NCBI GenBank assembly: GCA_001803225.1
Contig: MHBF01000126.1
Span: forward strand, 6,986 to 60,741
Reading direction: 5' to 3'
DNA length: 53,756 bases
DNA from: Lentisphaerae bacterium GWF2_44_16
GTDB taxonomy: Bacteria; Verrucomicrobiota; Lentisphaeria; Victivallales; GWF2-45-14
Shown here: positions 1 to 9,800 of the stretch, in pieces
Layout of the letters: each line of letters starts with the position of its first letter
How positions within the stretch are numbered: the stretch's first letter is position 1
The notes under the pieces: model-generated
The model's input: only the letters and a program-made list of their open reading frames with translations
Told to the model about the DNA's origin: nothing
Database searches by the model: none
Program-made: the position numbers and the translations under genes

Positions 1-780
1 GTCATTATAGCATACAATAAGCTGAGGCAGCATGTTTTTTTTCAGTACCTGCCTAATAATTTTTCTGGCACGATCTGCATGGCTTCCGCAATCATCGGGT
101 AAATAACGGATGAAATCGCAGTGTGCTTGTTTCCCTTTGCCATTATACAGATCAAGGACTGCTTTTCCGTGAGGGGCTGCTTCTTTTTTCGTGTAATGAG
201 GGCCTACATAAAGGATATTGCGATAGTTTTTCTTCCATAGAGCTCTTGCAAATTTCATCCCCGCCTTGTATCCGTCAACGCCAATACAGACGTGAGAAGG
301 CATTTTTTCTCTAGGTTTCCAGTTTATTGTGATTTTTGGGAAATCCATTGATTTCAGTTCTTCAAGAATGAGAGGGCCTGGAGGGTTGAGAAGAAGAAGT
401 ATGTCAAATTTACTGAGCATAAGACTTTCCTTTATGATGCTTTCCTCGTTTTCGTGGTTTGCCACAATCAAAAGCAGGTCTTTTTTGCAAAGGCTCAACT
501 GATAGCTTATATAACTTAAAAGAGTTAAATGATGTATTGTAAGTTTATAGTCTTCTTTATAATATGCCATGACCGCAACCACATCTTTTTTCTGATTTGA
601 AACTCGATTGGCGTAAACATTCGGCCTGAAATGCAGACGTTTAATAACTTTCGCAAGTTTTTCGCGCGTCGGTTTTCCCAGCTTTTCAGGCGCGTTGAAA
701 TAGCGGCTGACACTGCGCGGAGAGATTCCGGCATCTTTCGCTACGTCATATATAGTAATAGTTTTTGTGGTATTTTTCAT
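1..780 (-). CDS. LacI-family transcriptional regulator (C-terminal part off the window)
   Basis: Reads without a stop from ATG at 780 to the window edge, giving 260 residues with the C-terminus missing. The N-terminus carries a LacI helix-turn-helix at about residues 9-30 (IYDVAKDAGISPRSVSRY), followed by a hinge near residue 55 (RPNVYANRVS). A periplasmic-binding-protein-like ligand domain follows, including the family-typical IGVDGYKAG stretch near residue 170. Such proteins are cytoplasmic repressors that release DNA on binding a sugar or related ligand. It starts 18 bases after the glycosidase-like gene and is probably the last gene of the operon from 4233. The LacI-type operator inside that operon's promoter (4268-4285) makes autoregulation and repression of the two secreted proteins the obvious model. 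The ligand is unknown. Confidence 0.9.
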   Translation of the reverse strand, partial: MKNTTKTITIYDVAKDAGISPRSVSRYFNAPEKLGKPTREKLAKVIKRLHFRPNVYANRVSNQKKDVVAVMAYYKEDYKLTIHHLTLLSYISYQLSLCKKDLLLIVANHENEESIIKESLMLSKFDILLLLNPPGPLILEELKSMDFPKITINWKPREKMPSHVCIGVDGYKAGMKFARALWKKNYRNILYVGPHYTKKEAAPHGKAVLDLYNGKGKQAHCDFIRYLPDDCGSHADRARKIIRQVLKKNMLPQLIVCYND

Positions 781-797
781 GGACGCTTCTTTCTGTT

Positions 798-3608
798 TTA
801 TTTTCCGGCAAGCCACAAAATTGAATTTATCAGTCTCTTTCTGTCAAATTCGGTGATTACCGTATCTTCCTTGTCGGGGTATATAATAGTTCCATCATAA
901 ATCACTCTTCCGTTTCCAGCTTTTCCTGCGACAACGACGGCTTCTCCGTTCTTGTCTTTCATTATAATTGTTCCGTCTTTTCCAGGTGTTATGAGTATAT
1001 GGTCGTCATAAACGTGGCTGTGTACTGAGCCTTCTTCATATCCCTTTATTGAGGGATGCGTTGCCGAGACAATATATTTATTGTTTTTCCATCCGCCGTA
1101 AGTTCCCTTTGCGCATATTTCGGGAAACACCGCTTTTTCTCCGAATTCACCTCTCAGATAAGCGCAGGCGTCATGATAAAATATAACTCCCCTGCCTCCG
1201 TCATTCACGAAGCGACTGATGGAATTGAAATAATCATCTTTGCCAGTGCTTGCGCCTAAAATACTCTGAGGAAAGATGAGGCAATCATATTCTGTGAGCT
1301 TTGAAATTGATAAATCTTTTATGTATTCAACCTGAAAATCTTTTTCTCCGTCCAATATTTCCTTTATTTTCAGATATCCGGAGCTTCTTCCTTTGTCTCC
1401 AGTGGCATTATAGATTGCGACTTTAATCTTCCCGTCTATGACACGGGGAGCAATGCTTATGGATTTTTCAGACGCTATTTTTTTTCCAAAATCAAGGATA
1501 GCCTTTTTGTATACTTCAATATCTTTCAGGTATGCATCTTTATTAACTGAACAAGTTTTGAGTTTTTTCGAATTTTCTATTTCTTTTTCAGCCTTCTTCA
1601 TGAATTCAATAGCGGAATTTATAATTTTAAGCGCCCCGGGATTATCATTTTTATTTCTTAAATCTGACGCTGAAAGCAAGTAATATCTGAGGCCTGCTAT
1701 TGTCTCAAGAAAGTTGATTTCCGCATAATAATCAGGAATGAAACGTTCAGACCAATCTTCATTTTTGAACGCATTCTCAGATGTTTCAATTCCCTCTATT
1801 GATTTACGCGCGCTTGACGCTGCCGTGAATTGTTCTTTCATCATTGACGTGCTCATTTCAAGATTCTCAAGACCGGCTGACCTCCTGGCCCTGTTTATTC
1901 TTGAAAGCACTTTGCCTGTGTCAGCGACAAGCAGGGGATTCAGGCCGCTGGTGAAAAGTCCGGCAAGTTTCACTCCGTTTTTTTCTCCCCATAGATTTTT
2001 ACATATCGAGGGAACAATATTTTTAACTATAATTTCAGGTTCTTTATCATCCTTTAGGATATCGTAATATTCTCCGGAAGAAGCATGCGAATATATTCCG
2101 CCCCTATACTCTTCACAACCTGGAGTTTTTGTGTTCCAATAAAACTGTGCGTCAAGCAACTCCTGAACAGGATTGAAATTCTTATTTCCCGCGGTCAGAA
2201 TTATCTGAGGTGTTCCTTGGAAGAAATTTGTTCCAACATATCTTACGGATGTGCAAAGATATCCAAGAAAGCCCGGATTAATATATTCGAAATAAATACA
2301 CAGAGGCTGTCTTCCCTCGTTATATCCTTTCATTACCAGTTCAGTTGCGTCCCTTGTTCCAAGCCAAAGCACAACATAAGCATTCTTGGGAAGCAGAGGA
2401 GATAATTTCTTCTGATATCTAATAATATTTTTCTCCCATGTTTCTTTTGTAAGCGCCGGGTGTCCTTTTTTCATGGTTTCATAATCCCAATAGGACGCGC
2501 CATACGGGTACACTACAAGTTCCACGTCAACATCAGGAATATGTTCCCTGACTGTTTGGGCAACTATATTAAATATATTGGCGTCTGCTGTCGCTCTGTC
2601 ATCACCAAAACGCTTTCTGCACTTATCGCATCGCAAACTCCATAATTCAGGGTCCAGTACCCCGCCTCCGTCAACAGCGTGAAGCATGAAAGAATTAGCG
2701 CCTACAGCTTTCATGTATTCGGCCAATCTCAACGCTCTTTTCTTAAGTATTTCATCTTCCGACCAGCAGAAATAATCCCCTTTTGCTTTAATTCTGTCCT
2801 TAAATATCTTATCATCATCAGGGTTTCCCGCTTTGCCTACGGAGAAAAGACTTTTACCCCATTCAGATGGAACAGGGAATGATATTTTCATGCCTCTGGC
2901 TTTTGCGTAAGCGCTGATTTTAAAAGAATCTGTCCGAGGAAGCTGTGCATCAAATTTTATATAATTGATTTTATGTCTGAAAAGCCAGTCGATATATTTT
3001 CTGTGAGCATCAAAAACAGTTTCGCCGTTATATGGCACAGGCTGTCGCCTGCCTACATGCCTGTATTGGAAATCAGGCCAATCCCTGATAGTACACGCGA
3101 TAATGTAAATTCCTTTTTCATTGCTTTTTATAAGCGAACGAAATGTTATTGCCGCATACATCATTCCGATGCTGTCATGTCCCGCCAGAACAAATATATT
3201 TTGCTTTTCGTTAGTGACAAAATCAATTACATAACCTTGTGTTTGAGGGACATTCTGAATTTTTTCAGCGCCGAAACTGGAGAGAATATTTTTGTTTTTA
3301 TCAAGACAGATAATTATAACAGAGGAAAACGAACTGCGCTGAGATGAGAATTCCTTTTCAGAAAAAACAGGCAGTTCAGCTCCGCCAAGTTCCCGTATTT
3401 TCATGTTTATCTCCGCCGCCGCAATCATGTATTGTTCCGTTTTGTCGGCGCATACTATTGCGCATTTGGAAATATCGACATTCGTGCCGGTTAATTTAAT
3501 CTCCCGTGGAAAAGGAATTATATCAAATTTTTCATTATTGCTGTAAAGTGAAATTCCTGAAAGTCCAAGAAATAAGCTTATCATCAGCGCGCATGTATTG
3601 CTTTTCAT
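798..3608 (-). CDS. Large secreted glycosidase-like protein with ThuA-like C-terminal domain
   Basis: About 936 residues. A signal peptide (residues 1-23) has a hydrophobic core ALMISLFLGLSGISLY. Roughly residues 25-180 resemble the alpha/beta domain found in front of GH20-like and alpha-glucuronidase-like barrels. A central domain follows from PDFQYRHVGRR, with barrel-like strands and a DPELWSLRCDKC stretch typical of proteins annotated DUF4838 or GH20-like. A helical segment leads to a C-terminal domain (about 745-935) with KVAIYNATGDKG and GGRGVIFYHDACAYL, resembling ThuA/glutamine-amidotransferase-like folds. The start is set at the second Met because AAGGA lies 6 bases upstream of it but directly abuts the first. 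It probably acts outside the cytoplasm on a glycan. The exact GH family and substrate cannot be read. It sits between a CBM-like protein and a LacI regulator. Confidence 0.72.
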   Translation of the reverse strand: MKSNTCALMISLFLGLSGISLYSNNEKFDIIPFPREIKLTGTNVDISKCAIVCADKTEQYMIAAAEINMKIRELGGAELPVFSEKEFSSQRSSFSSVIIICLDKNKNILSSFGAEKIQNVPQTQGYVIDFVTNEKQNIFVLAGHDSIGMMYAAITFRSLIKSNEKGIYIIACTIRDWPDFQYRHVGRRQPVPYNGETVFDAHRKYIDWLFRHKINYIKFDAQLPRTDSFKISAYAKARGMKISFPVPSEWGKSLFSVGKAGNPDDDKIFKDRIKAKGDYFCWSEDEILKKRALRLAEYMKAVGANSFMLHAVDGGGVLDPELWSLRCDKCRKRFGDDRATADANIFNIVAQTVREHIPDVDVELVVYPYGASYWDYETMKKGHPALTKETWEKNIIRYQKKLSPLLPKNAYVVLWLGTRDATELVMKGYNEGRQPLCIYFEYINPGFLGYLCTSVRYVGTNFFQGTPQIILTAGNKNFNPVQELLDAQFYWNTKTPGCEEYRGGIYSHASSGEYYDILKDDKEPEIIVKNIVPSICKNLWGEKNGVKLAGLFTSGLNPLLVADTGKVLSRINRARRSAGLENLEMSTSMMKEQFTAASSARKSIEGIETSENAFKNEDWSERFIPDYYAEINFLETIAGLRYYLLSASDLRNKNDNPGALKIINSAIEFMKKAEKEIENSKKLKTCSVNKDAYLKDIEVYKKAILDFGKKIASEKSISIAPRVIDGKIKVAIYNATGDKGRSSGYLKIKEILDGEKDFQVEYIKDLSISKLTEYDCLIFPQSILGASTGKDDYFNSISRFVNDGGRGVIFYHDACAYLRGEFGEKAVFPEICAKGTYGGWKNNKYIVSATHPSIKGYEEGSVHSHVYDDHILITPGKDGTIIMKDKNGEAVVVAGKAGNGRVIYDGTIIYPDKEDTVITEFDRKRLINSILWLAGK

Positions 3609-3621
3609 TTCCATTCCTTTT

Positions 3622-4233
3622 TTATTTTTCAGTTGTTTTTACTACGAAAACATCATCATAAAGAAAAATGCCGCGGGCCTGTTTTTTCTCTTTAGTTTTT
3701 TTATCTATGTATGAAGAAACAGGCCTGAAGGTAATCCCCGCATACCTGAGTTTACCATTGAATTTAAAACGGTATTCACCTTCAGATAATACCCATTCTG
3801 AAACTTTTCCCGAAACAGGTTTTGACGTAATTGACATTTTCTTCTCTCCATCGACAACGCTTAACACAAAACATGTTTCACCGCCGAAATCTTCCAGTGA
3901 CTTTATATATCCGCCAAAACGTATTGTTTCTCCTGCCGTAAATTCCATGTTCAAGGATTGACCTAATGGAATGAGTTCAGCTTTTTCATTATACCTTTCT
4001 ATCTTCAGGCAATTTGCCCCGTTTCTTAAAAGATTTTTATCGTTACAGATAGAAAATTCCTGATCGGAATTAACACACTCTTTTATGTTCCAGTGAAGTG
4101 GCAGCGTTTTTCCGGTCAGTTCCTCAAAGCCGCAGTTTTTAATTTTATTATTTTCAGGAGATTGGGCAAATAACGGAAGAAAGGGGATGCTGATTATATA
4201 TAAAGCAAGGAATTTTGAATCTGATATCTTCAT
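3622..4233 (-). CDS. Secreted protein with carbohydrate-binding-like jelly-roll
   Basis: 203 residues. A clear signal peptide (MKISDSKFLALYII, then SIPFLPLFAQS) is followed by one domain that starts IKNCGFEELTGKTLPLHWN. That opening matches the pattern of CBM4/9-type jelly-rolls (a region beginning 'N-GFEE... P-W'). The later stretch TIRFGGYIKSLEDFGGETCF fits the same fold. No catalytic domain is visible, so a binding role for an extracellular glycan is the reasonable inference. It is the first gene behind the strong LacI-controlled promoter at 4262-4290, and the glycosidase-like gene follows after about a dozen bases. The two secreted proteins are therefore likely produced together. Confidence 0.65.
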   Translation of the reverse strand: MKISDSKFLALYIISIPFLPLFAQSPENNKIKNCGFEELTGKTLPLHWNIKECVNSDQEFSICNDKNLLRNGANCLKIERYNEKAELIPLGQSLNMEFTAGETIRFGGYIKSLEDFGGETCFVLSVVDGEKKMSITSKPVSGKVSEWVLSEGEYRFKFNGKLRYAGITFRPVSSYIDKKTKEKKQARGIFLYDDVFVVKTTEK

Positions 4234-4261
4234 ATAGTTTCCCTTTTATCTGTATAAGGAT

Positions 4262-4290
4262 ATTATAAATGCCACCGGTGGCATTGTCAA
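4262..4290 (-). promoter_or_regulatory. Consensus promoter with LacI-type operator in the -35/-10 spacer
   Basis: On the minus strand TTGACA (4290-4285) and TATAAT (4267-4262) are both perfect and separated by exactly 17 bases. The spacer is filled by a perfect 18-bp palindrome, AATGCCACCGGTGGCATT (4268-4285), with the central CG typical of LacI-family operators. A repressor bound here would directly block RNA polymerase. The operon it drives ends in a LacI-family gene (1-780), which is the likely cognate repressor. Confidence 0.85.
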
Positions 4291-4366
4291 TAGCGGCAGG
4301 AATTTTTTTATGTTTTTTTAAAGAGGAAGTAATCGGTCAACCCGCCTTGTGTGAGGTTTCCAAAAG

Positions 4367-4446
4367 ACGGATTTGACGAAGCAAATCCCTCCATGTCGAG
4401 CGTAAAAGAACGAAAATCGTGGAGGGCGGCGCGTTGTCGCCGCCGT
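4367..4446 (+). repeat. Three-hairpin intergenic repeat, copy A
   Basis: An 80-base element with a second copy at 26164-26245. Three hairpins follow each other with no unpaired bases between them. H1 is GGATTTG (4369-4375), loop ACGAAG, CAAATCC (4382-4388). H2 is CTCCA (4389-4393) with TGGAG (4420-4424) around a variable loop. H3 is GGCGGCG (4425-4431), loop CGTTGT, CGCCGCC (4438-4444). AC at 4367 and GT at 4445 could close the junction. It lies between argH and the promoter at 4262, in the orientation opposite to the neighbouring transcription. It is not a known tRNA or terminator. A dispersed repeat or a structured RNA are the two readings. Confidence 0.7.
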
Positions 4447-4528
4447 ATGCGGCAAGGCGGACTGACCTTGCAAGAGAAAGTTTCAGGGAAAGGCCCTGTA
4501 TTAGCAGTTGGTTGCTATTCTGTTCAGC

Positions 4529-5896
4529 CTAGAGTTTTTTTAGCCAGAGTTCTATTTGTTTTTTTACTTGTCCAGGGCCGGTACCGCCATAAACTTCTCG
4601 TTTTGACACACTGCTTTCGGGAGAGAAGAGTTTCAGAAAGTCTTCAGACGCTTCCGGTATTGAGAGCTTCATTTCTTTCAGATTGAGTTTATTCAGGCTG
4701 CGTTTGTTTTCCCTGCACCATTTAACAAGAGAGCCTACTTTGTGGTGGGCTGTTCTGAATGGAACGCCTTTTTCAACGAGTTTTTCGGCGAGGTCGGTAG
4801 CCATGAGCGCGGGATCGGAAGCTGCTTCAAGCATTCTCTTTTTATTGAGTTCCATCGTTGCTATCATGGGCGGGAAGACACTGAGTATTTTATTGACCGT
4901 ATCGATTGCGTCAAAGAGAGGTTCCTTGTCTTCCTGCAGATCCCTGTTGTATGTCATGGGCAGACCTTTGCACAAAGTCAGGAGAGCCATGAGGTCTCCG
5001 TAAACTCTTGCGGTTTTGCCGCGTGATATTTCGGCGACATCTGGATTTTTTTTCTGCGGCATAAGGCTTGAACCCGTGCAGAAGGCATCAGAAAGCTCAA
5101 TAAAATTAAACTCCTGGGAACTCCATAGTATGATGTCTTCGGAGAAGCGTGAAATATGCATTGCGAAAATAGCGAGGTCGGAAAGGAATTCACAGGCAAA
5201 ATCCCTGTCCGCCACACTGTCCATACTGTTGCCTGAGACGCTGTCGAATTTCAGTATTTTGCGCACTGTTTCTCTGTTGATAGGAAGGGTTGTTCCAGCT
5301 AAGGCGCCGGAACCGAGAGGTAAAACATTGATACGTTTCAGGCAGTCCAGCATTCTTGTTTTGTCACGTTTCAGCATTTCCACATAAGCCAGGAGATGAT
5401 GCGCGAAGAGCACTGGCTGCGCGTGCTGGAGATGGGTGAAACCCGGCATTATTACATTTATATTTGCTTTTGCTTTTTTAACTAAAGTTTTCTGAAAAGC
5501 CTTTATGCCGGAACTTATTGATTTGATTTCATCCCTCAGGTAAAGGCGTATGTCAAGGCAGACCTGGTCATTGCGGCTTCTTGCGGTGTGGACGCGCGCG
5601 CCTTCATCGCCGAGGGCTTTTATAAGGGCGCTTTCAATGTGCATGTGTATGTCTTCGAGTTCCGTTGTGAATTTAAAGGAGCCGTCTTCTATTTTCTTTA
5701 ATATTCTGTCGAGTTCAGAGCATATGGCTTTTGCCGTCTTTTCTGGAATGATGCGGCAGGAGGCCAGCATGGCGGCATGGGCCTTGCTTCCGGCTATATC
5801 GTATTTGTAAAGTCTTTTATCAAAAGAAACCGATTCCGTGAATTCCGCCACATCTTTATTGGTATCGGCACTGAAACGTCCACCCCAGAGAGCCAT
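4529..5896 (-). CDS. argH: Argininosuccinate lyase
   Basis: 455 residues, the usual family length. It cleaves argininosuccinate to arginine and fumarate in the last step of arginine synthesis, as a cytoplasmic homotetramer. The sequence begins MALWGGRFS, as is typical. It has RSRNDQV near residue 105, the TRLQHAQP-type segment (here THLQHAQP) near 155, and the fumarase/aspartase superfamily signature GSSLMPQKKNPD near residue 275. GAGGTG lies just upstream of the ATG. Other arginine genes are not nearby, so it appears as a lone locus. The 100 bases upstream, towards the AraC gene, show no clear promoter by eye. Confidence 0.97.
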   Translation of the reverse strand: MALWGGRFSADTNKDVAEFTESVSFDKRLYKYDIAGSKAHAAMLASCRIIPEKTAKAICSELDRILKKIEDGSFKFTTELEDIHMHIESALIKALGDEGARVHTARSRNDQVCLDIRLYLRDEIKSISSGIKAFQKTLVKKAKANINVIMPGFTHLQHAQPVLFAHHLLAYVEMLKRDKTRMLDCLKRINVLPLGSGALAGTTLPINRETVRKILKFDSVSGNSMDSVADRDFACEFLSDLAIFAMHISRFSEDIILWSSQEFNFIELSDAFCTGSSLMPQKKNPDVAEISRGKTARVYGDLMALLTLCKGLPMTYNRDLQEDKEPLFDAIDTVNKILSVFPPMIATMELNKKRMLEAASDPALMATDLAEKLVEKGVPFRTAHHKVGSLVKWCRENKRSLNKLNLKEMKLSIPEASEDFLKLFSPESSVSKREVYGGTGPGQVKKQIELWLKKL

Positions 5897-5996
5897 TTTT
5901 CACCTCATGAAAATTTATTCTTAGTAAAAGAGAGTTCAGTTTTTGATAAATTCAAGCAGGGGCATGGGATTGAAACAGTAAAATTCCGGTAGAATT

Positions 5997-6878
5997 CTAT
6001 ATTTTTGCTTCAGCGTCTTCCAGGCTGAAAGTCCTTTCTTTTTTTCTGTATTGACTCGGCGTGACCCCCAGGTTGCGTGACTTGAAAACCCTGAAAAAAT
6101 AAGATGAATCGGAAAAACCAGATGTTCGCGCGATGTCTTCTGTCCTCAGAAAAGTTTCTTTCAGGAGATAACGCGCACAGTCCATTCTTTTCTCCATCAG
6201 GAGTTCGGAGAATGTTTTGTTGAAATGCTTCCTGAGCAATTGGCTTGTTCTTGAAAGGCCAAGATTCAGAAAAGAGGCAAGTTTTTCAAGAGACACGTCT
6301 TTTGCCGCAAATTCTTTTTCAAAAAAGAGCAGGATTTTTTTATCAGGGCCATAGGTGGACAGAGGTTGATTCTGGATAGCGACGGAATTTCCTATGTAAG
6401 CTGAGAGAAGTAGCGCGATGTTCAGAAGCTCCGAAAAACTTTCCACTTTAATTTTTTTAAGATTGGCAAGGGCCAGTTTCTCAAAATGCCCGGATTTGGC
6501 AGGCAGTGTTTTCTGACGCAGGATATCTGACCGGAAATAACAATCTCCGGGCGGATGAAAAGGTCCCGCAAACATGGCGCCGATAAGTTTAGTTCCGGAG
6601 AGCACGGGAACGCAGAGTTCCAGCACCCCGGCATGACATATTTTGAATACCGGTACCGGGTTTTCTGAAAAATGTTTGCGAAGAATTTCAGCGTCCATGG
6701 CGACGCATAATTTGAGATTTTTAATATTCCTGTGTTTCACATAGTCACAGAAAGGATTGAAATGCGATAAATATTCTCGCATACCCGGCTTGTCCCGAAA
6801 ACTGCCGCTGTAGTCGTGAAGCGAGATACGACAGCCGAAGAGTTTCTCAAATGACTTTATGGCCTCTGTTATTTTCAC
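5997..6878 (-). CDS. AraC-family regulator with N-terminal PocR-like sensory domain
   Basis: 293 residues with a GTG start; GGAG sits 9 bases upstream. Residues about 5-170 (FGCRISLHDYSG, then CDYVKH, LKLCVAMD and a central GAMFAGPF) match the pattern of PocR-type ligand-sensing domains, known in regulators of small-carbon metabolism. Residues about 190-285 form a two-helix-turn-helix AraC domain, with LEKLASFLNLGLSRTSQLLRK and a second motif RTEDIARTSGFSDSSYFFRVF. It follows the giant DUF3857 protein by 15 bases and is probably cotranscribed with it. The ligand is not evident. Confidence 0.85.
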   Translation of the reverse strand: MKITEAIKSFEKLFGCRISLHDYSGSFRDKPGMREYLSHFNPFCDYVKHRNIKNLKLCVAMDAEILRKHFSENPVPVFKICHAGVLELCVPVLSGTKLIGAMFAGPFHPPGDCYFRSDILRQKTLPAKSGHFEKLALANLKKIKVESFSELLNIALLLSAYIGNSVAIQNQPLSTYGPDKKILLFFEKEFAAKDVSLEKLASFLNLGLSRTSQLLRKHFNKTFSELLMEKRMDCARYLLKETFLRTEDIARTSGFSDSSYFFRVFKSRNLGVTPSQYRKKERTFSLEDAEAKI

Positions 6879-6893
6879 GGGAAAGAGCTCCGC

Positions 6894-9800
6894 TTATTTA
6901 TTTTCCTCGAGAAGAATTACCTGCATCTCGGGATGCGAGAGTTTGCGGTTGATTTCAAGAAGTTCCTTATATTCGTCCTGATTCAGATACATGGGAGAGA
7001 GTTTTATCTCACATGAAATTCCGAGTATTTTTCCCTGTTTATCATCTAAACCGATTTTGGAATCCAGTTTTATATATCCACTTCCTGATGGCGCTGTCCA
7101 CTCAAATGATGAGGGGCAGATTTTTACATCCCTGATATTTTCTGGAAGGGATATATTGTAATTGAGCACCCTATTGACAGTTCGGTTTTTATAATACGGC
7201 AAATGCCTGTTTTCAACGCTGACCTTGATTATATTGCCTAGGATATCTCCGGGCAGTTTCAGGTACATGAAATTGTTTTCCCTCACGGCAAAATCAGGAA
7301 CGGACGCGCATATTTGTTCAATTCCCGGATAGGAATTGAAGTCGGTAACGAGATTGCCCAGAGGTTTAGCGCTTTGGGATATTTCAGCAAGTGCCTCCTG
7401 GTAATATCTCTTCAATTTTTCCGGGAGCATTTCAGCAAAGCGTTTATGAAATTCGCCGTATTTTACTCCGCAATATAAATGTGTTTCTTTTATTTCAGCG
7501 TTGCCGTGACTGTCGAGTTTTATGTCGAATGTGAGTTCCGTTTTATTTTCCATTCCGGGAAGCGGAGTAATCTCCTCTATTTTTCCAGAGTCCAGCACCA
7601 GGGCCGGTTTGCCGCTGTGATAGGTCGCGCCCGCTTTTGAATACTGGTTGCTGTCATTGAGATATATGAAGCCTTCCTTTGTCTTTACGCGAAGAAGTAC
7701 GGTATCAAAAACGAAAGGCTGGAGATAGTTTGTGAGGTTACTGAATACCGGTTTCAGATTGGGATAGTTTGACGCGATAACGAATTCGGGCCTGAAGCCT
7801 GTTTCGCGGAGCATCGAATAGAAGAGTACCGCGATGTCCTGGTTATTGCCGTATCTGTCAGCAAGGGTCTTGTCCGCGGGACTTATACAGCTCATGGGTA
7901 ACTCATTGATGTCGGGGCCGGCTTCTCTGATGTTTTCAGCGATATAATTTCTGATGTTTATGATTTTCTGTTTTTCATCGCTTATATCTTTCGTGATTTC
8001 ATGAGCGGTCTCGGCAGTTTTTTTCTGATCTGCAGACGCTCTTTTCAGGAGCTTATTTGTTAATTCCGCAAAAGTTATTACTTTTCCTGTTGATACAAAA
8101 ACAGAGGGATTGAAGCTCCACCATGGCGGCATGTCATCTTCCATTTTGACGGCTTTCTGTTCACTGGCTGTCCATGTATATATGGTATTGCCGTCTTTTT
8201 TTTCTTTATTCGAATTGGATTTCATGCCCGGAGGAATATAAAAGGACGCTTCCAGTTTTTCCGGTATGAGGAGCCTGACTTTTTTTGATACGACAGGCTC
8301 TGAATAACGAAAATATTCGATGATGGAAAAGAATGGTTTATCTTTGAAAGATCTTTCTATGGTGTATTCGACTATGCTGCCGATGTCAACGCCGGGGAGA
8401 CTGGCTACAAGTGTTTTGCCGGGCGGATAACGCGGAGCTGATGCCACCCATGCGGCATCCATTATGTTAAGCTCCTTTGAATCGAGTTGTTTTTTATTGC
8501 CTTTTGCGTCAGTTACTATGGCTTTTGATATATGTACGTTTTCCCATACGGGATTGTAGTTTATTTTTATTTCGGAATTTTTCTTTTTCCCTGAGAAAGT
8601 CAGTATCTGTTTTTTTACGCTGCGCCTGGAGTTCCAGGTATTTTGGTCTAAAACGGTGATTTCGATGTTTTCGTCAATTAATACAGCGTCAGTATCCTTG
8701 GCGCTGTAATCGGCTTTCTGCCGGGGATTGTCGAAAATCGCCATTCTCTTTTTATCATTCTCAATTTCACGCAGGGCTTTTTTCAGAGAGAGGTATTGCT
8801 CCGGGTTAAATTCAACAACTTTGATCAGAAATTCGCTTTGGCCTTTGATGGATTTATTGTACTGTTTTAGTTCCTCTTTCCAGAGGATTTCATCGCTGTT
8901 TATGTTTGTGAATTTGGGAAGAGAAAGCGCTTTTAATGAAGGATATTCAGTGTTAAGTTCAAAACTTTCCCTGACGCCGCAGGCGACATAGGTGAGAAAC
9001 GGATAATTTCTTTTTTCGAGTCCAGTTTTGCCGATCAGGAAGTTTACGAGACCAAAGGAGAAGCCCAGCCATGGGGGTGAAAGCATTAATTCCGAATCGC
9101 CTCTGACGAGAAAATTATCAGCTGTATAACTGAACTTTATGGAAAGAGGTTTGGATATATCCATCATATCATCGGGAGTAAATTTTATATCCGCAAGTTT
9201 CGCTCCTGATATTATGTCTTTGAGTTTGCCTTCAAAGAAGAGCCTGCGTTCCTCCTGTTTCATCTTTGAAAAAAATCCCCTGTAGATACTGTCATTCATT
9301 CCCTCAAAGTTTAGGGTTGTTTCGGCGCTGAGCTTGTCATCCTGTCCGATTTTGCCTTTTGTTTCTATTATCATTAGATTCTTTTCGGCAGGTATGATTG
9401 GGGAGGTGCGGAGGACATCGCCTTCCGGCTTGGCCACCAGATAACTTTTATCGCAGAGGTCCGCTGGAAAGAGTTCCGTAGCGTTTTCATCAGTTGAATC
9501 CATCAGCATGTATGTGTCGTCATCGTTTTCCACACATGTGATGGCGTGATTGAAATAGGGATTGGGTACTTCCGCGTCTTTCTTCGGACCGACACTGATG
9601 AGGACAGGGTAGGCTGTAAAACCAGAGAGACGAAGCATTGCCGCAAGGAGTGCCGCCTTGTCCCTGCATACACCATATCTGTTCTCAAAGGTTATCTTCA
9701 CATCATGCGGCTCATATCCGGGGGCGACGTCTTCAGTGGTTATACCCATATAGCGGATTTTCTGAGCGACAAATCGGAATATCGCCTCGATTTTTTTCTG

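Noticed and set aside
4367..4446. The three-hairpin repeat as a tRNA or integron attC site
   Set aside because: It lacks an acceptor stem and a T-loop, and the attC core motifs (RYYYAAC/GTTRRRY) are not present; no integrase is nearby.
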